The notes under the pieces are model-generated. The model saw only the letters and a list, made by a program, of their open reading frames with translations. It was not told the origin of the DNA and did no database searches. Below, piece after piece: positions 42,459-54,074 of a DNA stretch of 64,000 nt (the stretch's first letter is position 1; each line of letters opens with the position of its first letter). A program made the position numbers and the translations under genes. Source of the stretch: Nematopogon swammerdamellus. Its lineage: Eukaryota; Arthropoda; Insecta; Lepidoptera; Adelidae. The stretch spans positions 28,723,558 to 28,787,557 of the forward strand of contig OX336336.1 of the NCBI GenBank assembly GCA_946902875.1. The letters are read 5' to 3'.

Positions 42459-42929
42459 AAACAGAACAAAAAAAATATGTCGGTGGGGAAGTTTTTTCAT
42501 ATATCCTACTATACCGCCCAGTACTTAATTTTGGGCATGAACTTAATTTGATGTGGGCAAGGTAAATTTTGCGAGGCCCTCTCAATTTTGCCAATACTCA
42601 ATACATTCAACAACATCATCAAATCGGAATAATACAGGCACTATACTGTATTATTTCAATATTCACTGCCTCTGTCCTGCATTCCCATCTTGTGTCTGAT
42701 ATAGGCTTTATAGTAAGGTTTAGTTATCCTTTGATTAAGTCTAAACATGTTTACTCGGGGTCTCTTTTAATAGATCTAGCTGAATATTTTTCATAAATCA
42801 AAGCTGCATGAACTTTCGAGGCGCGAGGCCCCTCGGGCCGCGGGGCCGTAGACGATCGCCCACGTCGCCCACGCCTTGCGCCGCCTCTGATGCCGTCGAT
42901 TGCTTAAGCGTGGTTAGGCATGCTATTAA

Positions 42930-43480
42930 ATATACTTCTAAGTTTATAATTACACACACTAATTAGCACAGTGGAAGCAGCGACACGGCACCTAGGCAGT
43001 TCCTCCGGAAACGTTGTCAATAACCTGACATCTTGGGCCTATTATGTGATACAGCCAACCGTGTCCGACTATTGCAATTTTCGTCAGCATCGGTAGCCTC
43101 CTGTCGCCAAAAGTATACGCAACGCAAGGCGCGTTCGGATCACCGTCCAATTGTTGAGGCTTGCCATGGTTCTGTTTCCACGTAAAACTGTTAGGTCCCT
43201 TCCCTTAGCTGTCTAGGTAGGGTTTAACACGTCCGATTGGTATCCCTTACTTCGAGAAAGTTGTCTACATCACCTATCCGCGATGTCAGTCCATAACACC
43301 GGTTGAACTAGGTGCCGTGTCACTGCTTCCCTTCGGTTGTGCCGGTTGCAATGAACTGGACGGAAAACACGAACTAATTACACAGCCGTTTCAACCGACC
43401 TTTCACTTGGTACTGTGGTACCAACCCGGGCGGGTTAAACCCTACCACCTTAAGAGGCAAGGGAAGGGACCTACAGTCTT
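42930..43480. mobile_element. Old S1 SINE fragments
   Basis: 43085-43245 resembles a decayed S1Y head; 43255-43480 is a reversed S1 tail and body. Confidence 0.5.
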
Positions 43481-43483
43481 ACA

Positions 43484-43760
43484 CCGTTTCCTCGGACCTC
43501 GGACCTCTCGCCTTCTCCGGACCTCTCGCCTTCTCTAAATCGTTCTTGTGCCGCACTGCAAAGGTGTGGAACGGGCTCCCAGGGAATATCTTTCCCCACT
43601 CCTACAATCCACGGATCTTCAAATCGCGGATTAATTAATAGCCTTTCCCCAGCGACATTAGTCCACCTCCAAGCCGGACTGGCACCTCCTCGGCGCGGTG
43701 AAATTGGCTGCGCCTGAGGCTTCGACCTCGGGCAGAGCCACCCAGTCCGGAAGCAAAAAA
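43484..43760 (+). mobile_element. Non-LTR retrotransposon 3' end (family L1a)
   Basis: Encodes the FSKSFLCRTAKVWNGLPGNI-type tail with frame breaks, ending in an A-run. Confidence 0.68.
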
Positions 43761-43836
43761 AAAAGAGAAGCCGATGCCCAAATTTCTAAGATAGCTTCTA
43801 CATTCTTCTTTTTAAAAACGAGTGCATAATATAAAA

Positions 43837-44255
43837 ACCGGCCAAGTGCGAGTCGAACTCGCGCACCGAGGGTACCGTATCGCCATGTCATGGTCAGCGC
43901 CACTCACGCCATCTATGGCGTGTTTTATTAAATGCTTCATTTTAGTTAAAATTCATGATTAGTTAAAATGTTCATACTCTTTTCGGTACATGGCGCGCAT
44001 ACACTTTTTAGTTTCTTGTATGGGAACCCCCGTGAATTTTTAACTTTTTCTTATTTTTATTATTTGTTGTTTATCGGCCATAATAACACATATTCTGTGA
44101 AAATTTCAACGGGCTACGTATTACGGTTCAAGAGATACAGTCCTCGGACAGACAGACGGACGGACGGAAAGACAGACAGACAGACAGACAGCCAGACAGA
44201 CAGACAGCGTAGGCTTGGTAATAGAGTCCCGTACAACGGATACGGGACCCTTAAA
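43837..44255 (-). mobile_element. Repeat R3, full length
   Basis: Starts gccaagtgcgagtcgaactc and ends ggatacgggaccc, 7 bases from gene A coding exon 1. Confidence 0.72.
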
Positions 44256-44261
44256 ACTTAC

Positions 44262-44476
44262 GAAATTAGTACGCCTGGGAAATTAACTTGAGTGCTGTCG
44301 ACGATGTAAGGATCGAGCCTCGGCACGTTGAGGTCGGCGTCTCCGTGCCTGATGAGGTGGCGGAAGTATTCGATCGCCTGCTGCTCCAGTTGTTCGACAT
44401 TGAGACGGTCTTTGTGCTCAGCGGCGGGGAGGCCGGAGGCCGAGGCGAGAAGCACAACTGCGATGAATAGCTTCAT
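44262..44476 (-). CDS. Gene A coding exon 1: signal peptide and N-terminal region
   Basis: It encodes MKLFIAVVLLASASGLPAAE and continues to RLDPYIVDSTQVNFPGVLI, 71 codons plus two bases. The 15-residue start is a typical signal peptide. The ATG at 44476-44474 follows an acceptor (TTTCAG/C) by one base, so the 5' UTR is spliced. The donor is TTTC/GTAAGT. A region of repeat family R3 ends 7 bases beyond the donor. Confidence 0.88.
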
Positions 44477-44498
44477 GCTGAAAGATAGGACAAGTTTG

Positions 44499-44835
44499 AA
44501 ATGAAAAAAAAACTGTTTTAAAAAACATTGCACCGACTTCAAAAAACAACTAGAATTTAAAAGTGTTAAATAATATTTTGATTCATACTCAGACCTTGAG
44601 TTGAAGGCGGTAAAAAAGCAGAAAGGGGTTCATCTATCAATTTTCAGGTGTGCTTTTGTACCGCCTTCAGAATGGTCATGCATACATACAAACATACATA
44701 CATACACTTATGAAATTTGGCACACCTGTTTAGAACCCCACATAGACCAACATATACGAATATTGTGCAATTCCAACGATATTACATACATAAGTGTCAA
44801 ATTGATAACCTCCCTTTTTTTGAAGAAGTCGGTTA
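44499..44835. mobile_element. Probable MITE near the gene A 5' end
   Basis: accgacttcaaaaaac at the left is matched by an inverted gaagtcggttaaaa at the right. Similar ends occur at 49796-49922 and 46262-46285. Confidence 0.45.
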
Positions 44836-44913
44836 AAAAAACGCACAAATTATGGTTCTGTACTAAAACAAAAATATATTTTTTTCCGAAAATATTAAGT
44901 TGTCGAAAAATTC

Positions 44914-45269
44914 TGTCAGCCTCGGTAGGTCAGTGGTGCGGTTGGTCGACTGTCGTCGGTCGGATCATAAGTACACCTGGGGGCGGTCAGTGGTTGGATG
45001 GGTGACCGCTCGGCCGTGGAGGCTGACCGTGGTTCGGATTCCACGTAAAACTGTAGGTCCCTTCCCTTCTTACCCTTCTTACCACCGCACTGAATGAAAA
45101 GTCCGTTGAAACGACTATTTAAATACTTCGTGTTTGCGGTCAAGTTCAGTGTAGCCGGCCCGACCGAAGGGAAGCACTGCTATGGCACCTAGTTCACCTA
45201 GGTGTTATGAGCTGACATCACGGATGTTGTAGGTTATGTAGTCAACCGTGTCAGTTTCCATAAAAAAAT
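44914..45269 (+). mobile_element. S1Y SINE
   Basis: tRNA/5S-like head with ggatgggtgaccgctcggcc, then the S1 body and A-run. Confidence 0.7.
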
Positions 45270-45420
45270 AAGAAATAAAAAGAACTGACAAGGGCGGCTG
45301 TACAGAGCCAAGCAAATATGACACTTTTCACACTAGTATTCGGTGCTTTGGAGTCCTAAATATTCACACAAATACTGACATCCCTCTATTTGGAGTATTA
45401 TAGATAAATACATATATAAT

Positions 45421-45525
45421 GCAGGGTCCCGAAAATCGGAGTAAGCAGAGTAATCGGTGTTGTGCTTCAAATAATCTTGTAAATTACAGAACAACACCGA
45501 CCACCAAGTTCGCCAATTTATTAGG
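45421..45525 (-). mobile_element. S3 SINE fragment
   Basis: Shares ggtaagcagagtaatcggtg-like sequence (here ggagtaagcagagtaatcgg) with 3160-3491. Confidence 0.55.
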
Positions 45526-45927
45526 TCCATCGATTTTTTTTTAAGCTTGTTTAATCGGGCTGGTTCTTAGCTATGTTTGTAATCAAGTAATCAAGTAATA
45601 TAAGGTTTTTTGAAAATTTACTTAGCAGTCCACCGACTCCTTTGAGTAAGTCAACGGAAATTATTTTTTACTTTGGGTCGGGAGTTTTTTTAATTCGTAA
45701 TATTAATTTCTAATACTTACATTGGAGTTGAAATAAATCAGCACTGAAGGATAAGATTAGAACAAGGCAATATTTATACGAGCTGTAATTTGCTGTAATT
45801 TTATCTCCTTACCTATCATTCAGGCGGCATTAGATACAAGCTCGGCATCAATCATCAATATATATATATACTTACAATATACCTATATCATCAATCGTCA
45901 ATCAATCATAAATATCAATCATCATCA

Positions 45928-46361
45928 ATACTAATAAATCTGTAGGGGATGGTCGTGGAGTAAGTTAATTTGTTTTACGAGATATTGCGTGTGTAGAATC
46001 TACGTATGATACTAAAACTAAATTGACGATTTATAGAAATCTTTTCTGTATGTATGTATGTATGTTCCTCCATAACTTTTAAACCGATCATCCGAATTTG
46101 ATGAAACTTGGTACAAGAACATATAGCTATACGGGACACAGGATAGGCTAAATAAAATTTTGTTCCGGCTACGCTAAGATGTGGCGTGGCACTCATGCAA
46201 ACCGAATAGTTCCGCGCGACGAAATACAGGTACGGTAGCGGGTTTAACTTACTTTCTTCTTTTTAACCGACTTCAAAAAAAAGAGGAGGTTCTCAATTCG
46301 ACTGTATTTTTTTTTAATACAAATTTCACGCGAGCGAAGCCGTGGGCAAAAGCTAGTATAT
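45928..46361 (+). mobile_element. Dispersed repeat R2b, with small insertion
   Basis: Ends gaagccgtgggcaaaagcta; a short accgacttcaaaaaa insertion lies at 46265-46310. Confidence 0.65.
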
Positions 46362-46369
46362 TATAATAA

Positions 46370-46918
46370 TAAATCTGTGAGGGATGGTCATGGAGTAAGT
46401 TACTTTGTTTTATGAGATACTGCGTTTGTAGACTCTATGTATGATACTAAAACTAAATTGACGATTTTTGGAAATATTTTCTGTATGTATGTTCCTCCAT
46501 AACTCTTAAACCGATCAACCGAATTCGATGAAACTTAGTACAAGCACATTTGATTATACGGGACACAGGATAGGTTAAATAAAATTTAATTCCGGTTACG
46601 CTAATTTTGCGCTAACGTTACGCTAAACTGCTTCTCAGCTTAGCGGTTTCCGTTTCACCGTCCTCGTGTATAATTGTATAAAATTATTGTGTTGTACCTA
46701 CTGCATCTTATGGTGTAAAAATACATTTTCTTACTTTCTTTCTTTCTTTCTAATATGTGGCTCTGATACAAACCGAATTGTTCCGCGCGCCGAAATAAAG
46801 GTACGGTAGAAGCCCCCTAAGAAGGTAGCCCGGTAGAAGGTACGGTAGGGGGCTTACTTAATTTATTCTCTTTAAATACGAATTTCACGCGAGCGAAGCC
46901 GCGGGTAAAAACTAGTTA
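46370..46918 (+). mobile_element. Dispersed repeat R2b, with insertion
   Basis: Second adjacent copy, with about 130 bp of extra sequence at 46610-46750. Confidence 0.62.
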
Positions 46919-47141
46919 CAAATAATTTACGATTAGAACCATACGCTGAGATTGTTTCAAGATTAGGTATCTTCCGGATACAAAACGTATTAATTTGTAT
47001 ACAGCGTGAATTATGAGCGGAATCCTCGTGCTTTCCGGGGACATATTGTGATCGTCCAAAATTTCGAGGTTGAGATTTCGACTGATTTGGGCTATATATC
47101 ATTCAACAATCCCAAAAAAGTGGTTTTGAGAAACATATGTA

Positions 47142-47187
47142 TGTGTGTGTGTGTGTGTGTGTGAGGGTGTGTATGTGTGTGTGTGTG
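47142..47187. repeat. (GT)n microsatellite
   Basis: Interrupted GT run. Confidence 0.8.
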
Positions 47188-47490
47188 CCCATCCAGCGAC
47201 CTTGCGCCTAAACCGCTCAACCGATTTCGTTCAAAATTCGTATTTAGTAGTTTGAAACAATAATCTAGGGGTACCTTTTTTTAGTTTTTCAAAATTCGAA
47301 AAAATAAGGGTAGCTGTCATACAAAATTTGTCTATGGCAATGTGTCCAGCGACGTTGCGCATCAACCGCTCAACCGATTTCGTTTAAAATTCATATTTAG
47401 TAGTTTGAAACGATTATCTAGGGGTATCTTTTTTTAGTTTTTTTAATTTAAAAAAATAAGGGTAGCTGTCATAAAAATTATTTGGATGTG
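47188..47490. repeat. Tandem pair of about 145-bp repeats
   Basis: ccgctcaaccgatttcgtt and aaataagggtagctgtcat recur about 145 bases apart. Confidence 0.7.
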
Positions 47491-47786
47491 GTCGATTTTC
47501 TCAAAAATGGCTCTAACGATTTTTATTATATTTTCCACATAGAAACCCTGTTACTAGTCTTAAAAGATACTATTAACTGTTTTTCCAGGAAAACTCAAAA
47601 AAAGGTGGCTACCATACAAACGAAGGTTTCTTTCTATTAAAATATTGCATACAAAATGTTTGTTGCGATCGCCTAACTAATTCAACGGAACTGTCCTGTC
47701 AGTATACTTTGAATTTCGAACATAAAAACGTTGAGTTCGTCAAACGAGCGAGAAAGTCAGTGGGGTATTACTCTACCATTTATTTT

Positions 47787-48150
47787 TTATAGAAACTGAC
47801 ACGGTTGGCTACCTCACCTACAACCTCCGTGATGTCAGCCCATAACACCGGGTGAACTTGGTGCCACGTCAGTGCTTCCCTTTGGTCGTGCCGGCTACAG
47901 CGAACTGGACGAAAACACAAACTATTTACATAGCCGTTTCGACCGACCTTTCATTAAGTGCGGTGGTAGCAACCCGGGCGGGTCGAACCCTACCACCGAG
48001 TAAGGTAGGAAGGGAAGGGACCTACAGTTTTACGTGGAATCCGAACCGCGGTCTGCCTCCAACGGTCGAGCGGTCACCCATCCAAGTACTGACCGCGCCC
48101 AGCGTTGCTTAACAATCAATAGCGACAGTCGACTGTCTGCACCACTGAGT
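47787..48150 (-). mobile_element. S1Y SINE with 5S/tRNA-like head
   Basis: Reverse copy; the head contains the inverse of gtacttggatgggtgaccgc. Confidence 0.75.
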
Positions 48151-48454
48151 TAGTATATAAGGTTTTTCAAAATTAGTTCATAGTACGCTAAGGGGGGGTT
48201 CTGTATCATATAGGGAGTAAAACCTTTATAAAATTTTTTGGACCTTGGGCTTTTTTTTATGCAAAATATTTTTTTATGTATTTAAATAAAAAAATTGGTG
48301 GTTGATTTTTATAGCCTAATCGATTCAGTTTCATAACAGTAACAAAAACGTCTTCATTACCATTATAATGTAACAGGTGTAAGTTGGTAAAAAAAATTAA
48401 ATTCTTTCTATTCCATACTAATAAAACTAAAATTGTGGTTTTTCACAATTTTAT

Positions 48455-48590
48455 TAGTTTTTCTCAATTCTTATATAGCCTATAGTGAGCCTGAAGAACT
48501 GCTCTTTCCATTGGTGCATATCGCATCTGCAAAATCTGTTTCCGGAGTTTAACTCAAACATACATACAGACTCCCTCTCATTAGAAGTAG
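48455..48590 (+). mobile_element. R2c fragment
   Basis: Shares ttgttcattggtgc-like and cggagtttaactcaaacata sequences with 25890-26215. Confidence 0.45.
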
Positions 48591-48594
48591 AAAA

Positions 48595-48705
48595 ATTTTT
48601 ACAGTAACAAACGATAAGTAATTTACACGAGGGGCAAAGGCGGGCTTACCCCTTACAGTGATTTCTCCCAGTCAACCTTTGGATGTTTGAGAGTCGTATG
48701 ATATA
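48595..48705 (-). mobile_element. Non-LTR 3' UTR fragment
   Basis: Same block as 563-710 (cagtcaacctttggatgttt). Confidence 0.55.
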
Positions 48706-48785
48706 AGAAGGTAAAAGACTTGAGTGTAATAAAAGAATAATATAAGAAAGGCAAAAGACTTGAGTGTGGGAATGTAAAATATAAT

Positions 48786-49008
48786 ATACAAGCTGTGCCC
48801 TCGGCTCCGCCCGCTCTCATATTTCACTTCACTGCTAACCTCATAAGCCATTTAGCGTGATAGTAAGTAGCCTATAGTTGATGAGAAGAATCAAGCTATC
48901 CGTAGAATTTTGTTTTATTAAAATCGGTTCAGTGGTTCTCGGTTATAAGCGGACAGACAGACACTCAGACAGAAAGCAGACGTTGGATTTTATTATAGGT
49001 AAGGAAGT
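48786..49008 (+). mobile_element. Dispersed repeat R2a
   Basis: From acaagctgtgccctcggctc to gattttattataggtaagg. Confidence 0.7.
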
Positions 49009-49505
49009 AAGCCTTCTTTCAGCCTTGGATTCTATTCAGCGACGAGCAATTCACCTCATTGGTGACTTGACTACTCACAAAGGACCTTCAACCTCTAAAG
49101 CACAGACGTATCGTTGGGTCATTGAGCCTGTTTTTTTATCGGTACTACTATGGCCGCTGCTCTGGCGAAATTGCTTCCCTTATCCCTCCTCCTCCTGTTC
49201 GCCTTCGCCAAACCCGCCATACTTACTCTAGCGGATCACCCCTTTCTAGTGTACAGAAGAGTACTTCGAACTGCACGATTCTCTAAATCGTTCTTGTGCC
49301 GCACTGCAAAGGTGTGCAACGGGCTTCCGGGGAATATCTTTCCCCACTCCTACAATCCACGGATCTTAAAATCGCGGGTAAATAGCCTTTCCCCAGCGAC
49401 ATTAGTCCACCTCCAAGCCGGACTGGCACTTCTTAGGGGGTTAAATTGGCTGCGCCTGAGGTTTCGACCTCGGGCACGGCCAGCTAGTTCGGAAGCAATA
49501 AAAAA
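49009..49505 (+). mobile_element. 5'-truncated non-LTR retrotransposon (family L1a)
   Basis: Reads LDSIQRRAIHLIGDLTTHKG upstream and RFSKSFLCRTAKVCNGLPGN downstream, covering the end of a Jockey/CR1-type reverse transcriptase with a frameshift between, and ends in an A-rich tail. Confidence 0.72.
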
Positions 49506-49795
49506 AAGTAAAACAACTATGATAAACTATAATATAAGTACGTACTTACTTATATGTAATAATAATGTTAATGATAGTGGTAGGTATTCATTTTCATTGG
49601 TATAACAGATTTGGCTACGAGAATGAAAAGTCACAACTCCAATAAATATTATTTTATCTTTTGATTACATTTGCCCAAATTATCTATACTGCGTATTTAG
49701 CTGCTAAGATAAGTGAATCTATTGATATGCAAACCCGTAATCACGCAGTCACAGGTACTGATATAATTTCTGATATCAAACAATTAAAAAAACTG

Positions 49796-49922
49796 TTATA
49801 AAAAACATTGTACCAACTTCAAAAAACTACTTAGAACTAAAAATGAACTGCCTTCAACTCAAATAGTTATTTAATAAATTTTTTGTTCTAAGTAGTTTTT
49901 TGAAGTTGGTTCAATACTTTTT
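49796..49922. mobile_element. Small fold-back element
   Basis: About 50-bp arms (tgttataaaaaacattgtac and its approximate inverse) around a 25-base core. Confidence 0.6.
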
Positions 49923-50479
49923 ATAACAGATTTTTATTTCACTCTTTTTAGTAATATCACCATATTTAAATAGTACGTGTTTTCCGTCCAGTTCAATATA
50001 GCCGGCACGATCATAGGGAAGCACTGACATGGCACCTGACACTGACACACACTTACATGATACGAGATAAATTTACTCATATTTAGGTAATATCATCAAG
50101 TCGAAATTTATGTATGTATATATTATTTATTGAACACCAATTTATACAAATTTGGCACAATATGCGAGATTAATGCCGCGAGGCATTATATTCTAACTAT
50201 AACCATTGGCATGTGGGAGAAGTATATGCAGGCGAACAAGAATAGTTGTGGCATTGTTTAAGGTGATGCGTCGTCTGACTCGAATTTCAAGAAGTGTACC
50301 GCCAATATTACTTACCTGACAGATTCAGTTCATATGTAAAACTTCATCTATCAGCGCAGATCGATAGATTTCTGAATACTCGATTTGATTAACTTCGCTC
50401 GATAGAAAAAAAATCATGAACATGCCTCTGAATTTAGTTATAAAAACGTATTTAAGGCAACGTGACCAAATCGAGGCTT

Positions 50480-50690
50480 TTGGAAAAAAATATATTTTAT
50501 TTGTTGAATATACTCGTATATCTAAATCCGTAGCTTTTTACTCCTTTTTCGTTTCGATCCGTAGTTTTGGAATAAAAAAATAAAAACCAAATTTTTTATT
50601 CATTGATTGTGTTGCACCCTACTCCAACCAGCGAAAGCGGCGCCTTGAAAGAGGAGTACGGGTGAATACGGGTTGACAGGGCCTTTAGCA
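50480..50690 (+). repeat. Dispersed repeat, uninterrupted copy
   Basis: Matches 37360-37970 without the MITE. Confidence 0.7.
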
Positions 50691-50699
50691 GTAAAGCCA

Positions 50700-51723
50700 A
50701 ATGCAAATGTTGTAGGTATGCTGATGATGAGGAATCGCAATAGGTGGAGTACAGGTAACTAATGTTGGCGAGAAGACATAACGTGGAGTGGTTTAAACCA
50801 CTTTAACCATTTGGTTGTTAACCATTTTCTGGTAGTGATATAGTTTGTAACTTTTGACACTTGTAACCTTCTGTAATGTATTACAGAATGTTACAAATTT
50901 TTAATAAAAGTTTACAATGATTGTAATAAAAGTTTTGAATTATAAATGTATAAAATTAGGGTAATTATTCACGAGTAGTACGAGTATAAAAATAAAAGTA
51001 ATAGACGGCGACCAAACTGCTTTTGCGGATAAACCTGGCAGGTTTCGCAGAACATAAGGATGTGAAAATAAAAAGAAACTTAAGAAATGAATACTTTATT
51101 AAAAATCCCCAAATCAAAATTCACTTCCATACCAATAATTTTTTTCACCTGCGCCTGACGCTTCGACCTCGGGCACAGCCACCCAGTTCGGAAGCAATAA
51201 AAAAGGAGTTAGATAATGCACTAGCTAGACATAGCTTTTAGTTGAAATAGGCGAGTTTTTTATTTAGTTGGCGTTTTGAGTTGTTCCTGGTGGACTTCCA
51301 GGTTGTAAAACACATAGGTATTAATACATTTCTCAAAGTACCTAATAAATTATTACCATTGTAATATTGCAATATACAATTATTTATTGTTATTTCGATA
51401 TAATTATAACAGTTTCATAAAACCATTGGTTTTTATTCATGAATTACAAGCATTTCAATGCATACCAAGTTTTATACATGAATTAATAGATGAATTTTAA
51501 ACGGCTACATAGGGCCTAAGTTCCAAAACAATAATGAAACCGTGATTTAGGTTAAAATTGAAAAATGAACCTTGACCCTTTAGTTAGAATATCATTAGGC
51601 TTGGCACATAGGTACATTTTTGAAGTAAAAACACGACATTGAGTTTTTTTGGCACATAGACCCTATATATAGAGACATTCGACGATTAAATATGAAAATG
51701 TAATAGATAGGCTCTTCACGCTG
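50700..51723. other. Spacer downstream of gene B
   Basis: AT-rich; only the A-tailed end of an L1a retrotransposon at 51150-51215 is recognisable. Any poly(A) site of gene B should lie here; no signal was chosen. Confidence 0.4.
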
Positions 51724-51918
51724 CTAGCCCCTAGGGAAGAGGATCTCCCAAGTATTCAACCTTAAAAGGACCACATTACAGACATCCCTGATCACGGGGG
51801 TTGTCACATAGGAGATGTGACGACTGAATCGGGTTATATAGTCATGGACCAAGTCGGTTAGGAGAGCGTTGATCACGTTGTCGATGTCGCCACCGCCGAT
51901 GTAGCCGGTTGTGCGGGC
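51724..51918 (-). CDS. Gene B terminal exon
   Basis: The 195-nt exon starts ARTTGYIGGGDIDNVINALL and ends LNTWEILFPRG with a TAG stop. The acceptor is TTGTCAG/GCC in phase 0. Identity to the gene A terminal exon is high in the first 25 residues and lower in the C-terminal helix. Confidence 0.9.
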   Translation of the reverse strand, partial: ARTTGYIGGGDIDNVINALLTDLVHDYITRFSRHISYVTTPVIRDVCNVVLLRLNTWEILFPRG

Positions 51919-52104
51919 CTGACAACAAAATGTATACATTTGAAAACCATTAAAAAAAACTGACGACATTAAGTACTACCAAGTGGTTCCGTACCGCTGA
52001 AGGCGGGAAGGACATACTTCCCGCAGTGGAGACAAACATTGACTGATTAAACACTTTGTTGACAAGTTTGTCAGCCTCGGTAGCCCGGTGGCCCCATGGA
52101 AGGC

Positions 52105-52393
52105 CTCACGCACTCTATGTACTTGCGCGCGCTAACTACCTACCGCCCAGCGGGCCGCCGCTGGCGGTCTAATTCAGTAGAAATTCGTCAGCCGCGCGAA
52201 GCATACCTACACGTTCGCCCACGCAACTGCGCGCAACTGCAAAGCAATAATCACTTTACACTCGATCGTTTAGGTACATTTTCGAACGCAGCGATTGGCG
52301 TCGTCGAACAGTAGGCTATTAAAGCCGAAGGTATGGAACTTTTTCTATGGAGTGATTTATCTGTCACAAAATAACTATTAAGTAATCTGTGCC
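52105..52393. repeat. Dispersed repeat, inverted copy of 16276-16553
   Basis: Begins caccgcactctatgt-like sequence (ctcacgcactctatgtactt) and ends in actattaagtaatctgtg. Confidence 0.65.
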
Positions 52394-52599
52394 CATGGTT
52401 CCTCGGCTGATCACCAATGTTGAATAAGAAATAGTCAAAGTCAAAAGTATTTTATTTCATCGAGCATTTTATGTGGAAAATCCATCGTGCTTCAGATTCA
52501 GAAATTGTCAATAGGCATACATTTACACTAAATTCCATGCAATATCGGAGACCCGAAACTGACTCATGATCTGGAGTCCCTCAGTCACAGACGATTTGT

Positions 52600-52950
52600 A
52601 GGGTCACTCAGTCTGTTCTACAGGTACTATCATGGACGCTGCTCGGAGCAACTTGCTTCCCTTATTCCTTGCCATCCAACCTATCTTCGCAGCACTCGCC
52701 GCAGAGAGACTGAGCACCCTTTTTGTTGTTGACATTGAGCGTTTGAGAACCCATCGGTTCTCAAAATCGTTTCTTTGTCACCCTAGGTGTGGAACTGTCT
52801 CCCGGCGAGTGTGTTTCCAGAATTCTTTAACCTGGGTGTCTTCAAACGTCGTATCAACGGGCTACACTGTGCGTGGTTTTGCGAGGACAGGGGTTTTTGA
52901 CTCTGTCGACTGTACCATTTGGTCCCTCGACACAGCCATACATAAACAAA
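52600..52950 (+). mobile_element. Diverged non-LTR retrotransposon 3' end
   Basis: Reads THRFSKSFLCHPRCGTVSRR, related to the L1a tail but frame-shifted, ending in A-rich repeats. Confidence 0.5.
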
Positions 52951-53159
52951 ACATTAAACAAAAAAAACATTAAACAAAAAAAAAATCAAGTCATTAAAAA
53001 TACATTTGGAATGCAAATTCGATCATTAGTTCATTACATAAATTAAATAAATAATCTTGGGCAATGACATATAACCCAAATAGTCAATATTATGTAAAAA
53101 TGCAAAATTTTGGAAAAATTAATGTAAAAAATGGAAACAAAAGCAAAAAAACAGTCGAT

Positions 53160-53275
53160 AGTTGGGGAGGGAGAAAAGGTCGGAGGAGGAGGGGAGGAAA
53201 GGAGGAGGAGGGAGCGAGGGAGGTAGGGAGCAAAGAGTAGGGAGCAAAGGAGACAGTGAGAGAGAATATAAGAGA
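53160..53275. repeat. Polypurine stretch
   Basis: About 115 bases almost entirely A and G (ggaggaggggaggaaaggag and similar). Confidence 0.75.
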
Positions 53276-53399
53276 AGCGATCGTTTATATTAAACCGAGT
53301 TTACCGCAAGCGAAATCGCGGGCAAAAGCTGGAGGAATATAAGATCCATCAATCGTTTATGTACTAGGGGAGCTTGTGGAGACGATTGAGATGACTCAC

Positions 53400-53517
53400 C
53401 ACAAATTTATCGAGGCTGAAGGTGGCGTCGGAGATTTCTTTGACCATGAGTGAGCGACCGTCCTCGGAGCGACCCATCTGCGCCACTCCCACCATACGCA
53501 GACCCTCTATGTCGAAA
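53400..53517 (-). CDS. Gene B exon: GLRMVG strand region
   Basis: The 118-nt exon encodes FDIEGLRMVGVAQMGRSEDG and RSLMVKEISDATFSLDKFV. The acceptor is TGTACAG/T and the donor GTG/GTGAGT in phase 0. It aligns with gene A 38045-38162 without gaps. Confidence 0.88.
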
Positions 53518-53606
53518 CTGTACAAAATCATTCATCATATTTCGTGGTGCATTGCTTCGGCGTCGGTTCTTCAAAGATAAGCAACGTCAGACGTACCGTC
53601 AGATGT

Positions 53607-53920
53607 ACCGTGTGTGGCCGGTCCACTGCATCTCACCCCGTGTATGTCGTAAAAGGCGACTAAGGGATATGACTCCCTTCTTATATTACTAGGTGGTAGG
53701 GTTTAACCCGCACGGGTTGGTACCACCCCACTGAATGAAAGGTCGGTCGAAACGGCTATGTAAATAGCTTGTGTTTTCCATCCAGTTCAGTGTAGCCGGC
53801 ACGACCGAAGGGAATCACTGACGTGGCACCAAGTTCATCCGGTGTTATGGGCTGACATCACGGATGTTGTAGGTGAAGTAGCCAACCGATTCAGTATCCA
53901 TAAAAAAAAAAAAAAAGTCG
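53607..53920 (+). mobile_element. Full S1 SINE, X-head type
   Basis: From gtaccgtgtgtggccggtcc to the A-run, in the gene B intron. Confidence 0.75.
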
Positions 53921-53991
53921 TGGTCGTACTTTGGATGCGTGGCAGTCCGACTGTTGAGGCTGACCGTGGTTGGGATTGACGGTTAGACTTC

Positions 53992-54069
53992 GTCTTACGC
54001 AAGAAGTCCCGCGGATAAGTGGAAGTGTATGACCGCAGTGCCGAGTCTGCGGGACTTCTTTCGTGAGAC
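53992..54069. repeat. Hairpin, 21-bp arms
   Basis: Arms 53992-54012 and 54049-54069 differ at two positions. Confidence 0.7.
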
Positions 54070-54074
54070 GGACT

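Larger units (their letters stand above)
37058..44477 (-). other. Gene A: secreted TULIP-type lipid-binding protein (mite group-7 allergen-like / JHBP-takeout-like)
   Basis: Five coding exons (44262-44476, 40935-41065, 39088-39151, 38045-38162, 37058-37252) give 723 nt, i.e. 240 residues plus stop. Base 44477 lies between the acceptor and the ATG, so at least one 5' UTR exon exists upstream. The product starts with a signal peptide (MKLFIAVVLLASASG) and then shows the pattern GLGDF, a run of alternating hydrophobic strands, HYNMFGHIFAALPLYGQG, GLRMVGTAQLAR and a C-terminal amphipathic helix after IGGGDIDHVINAI. The 'hY..G.i...lPLyG.G' strand-turn is as in takeout/JHBP proteins, and the IGGG plus long C-terminal helix resembles mite group-7 allergen-like proteins; both belong to the TULIP fold, which binds hydrophobic ligands. 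Which subfamily applies needs a profile search. The tandem paralog is gene B. No ligand can be inferred. Confidence 0.87.

Noticed and set aside
44601..45005. 134-codon plus-strand frame
   Set aside because: It runs through a MITE and a SINE head and has no domain; the coincidence is explained by repeats.
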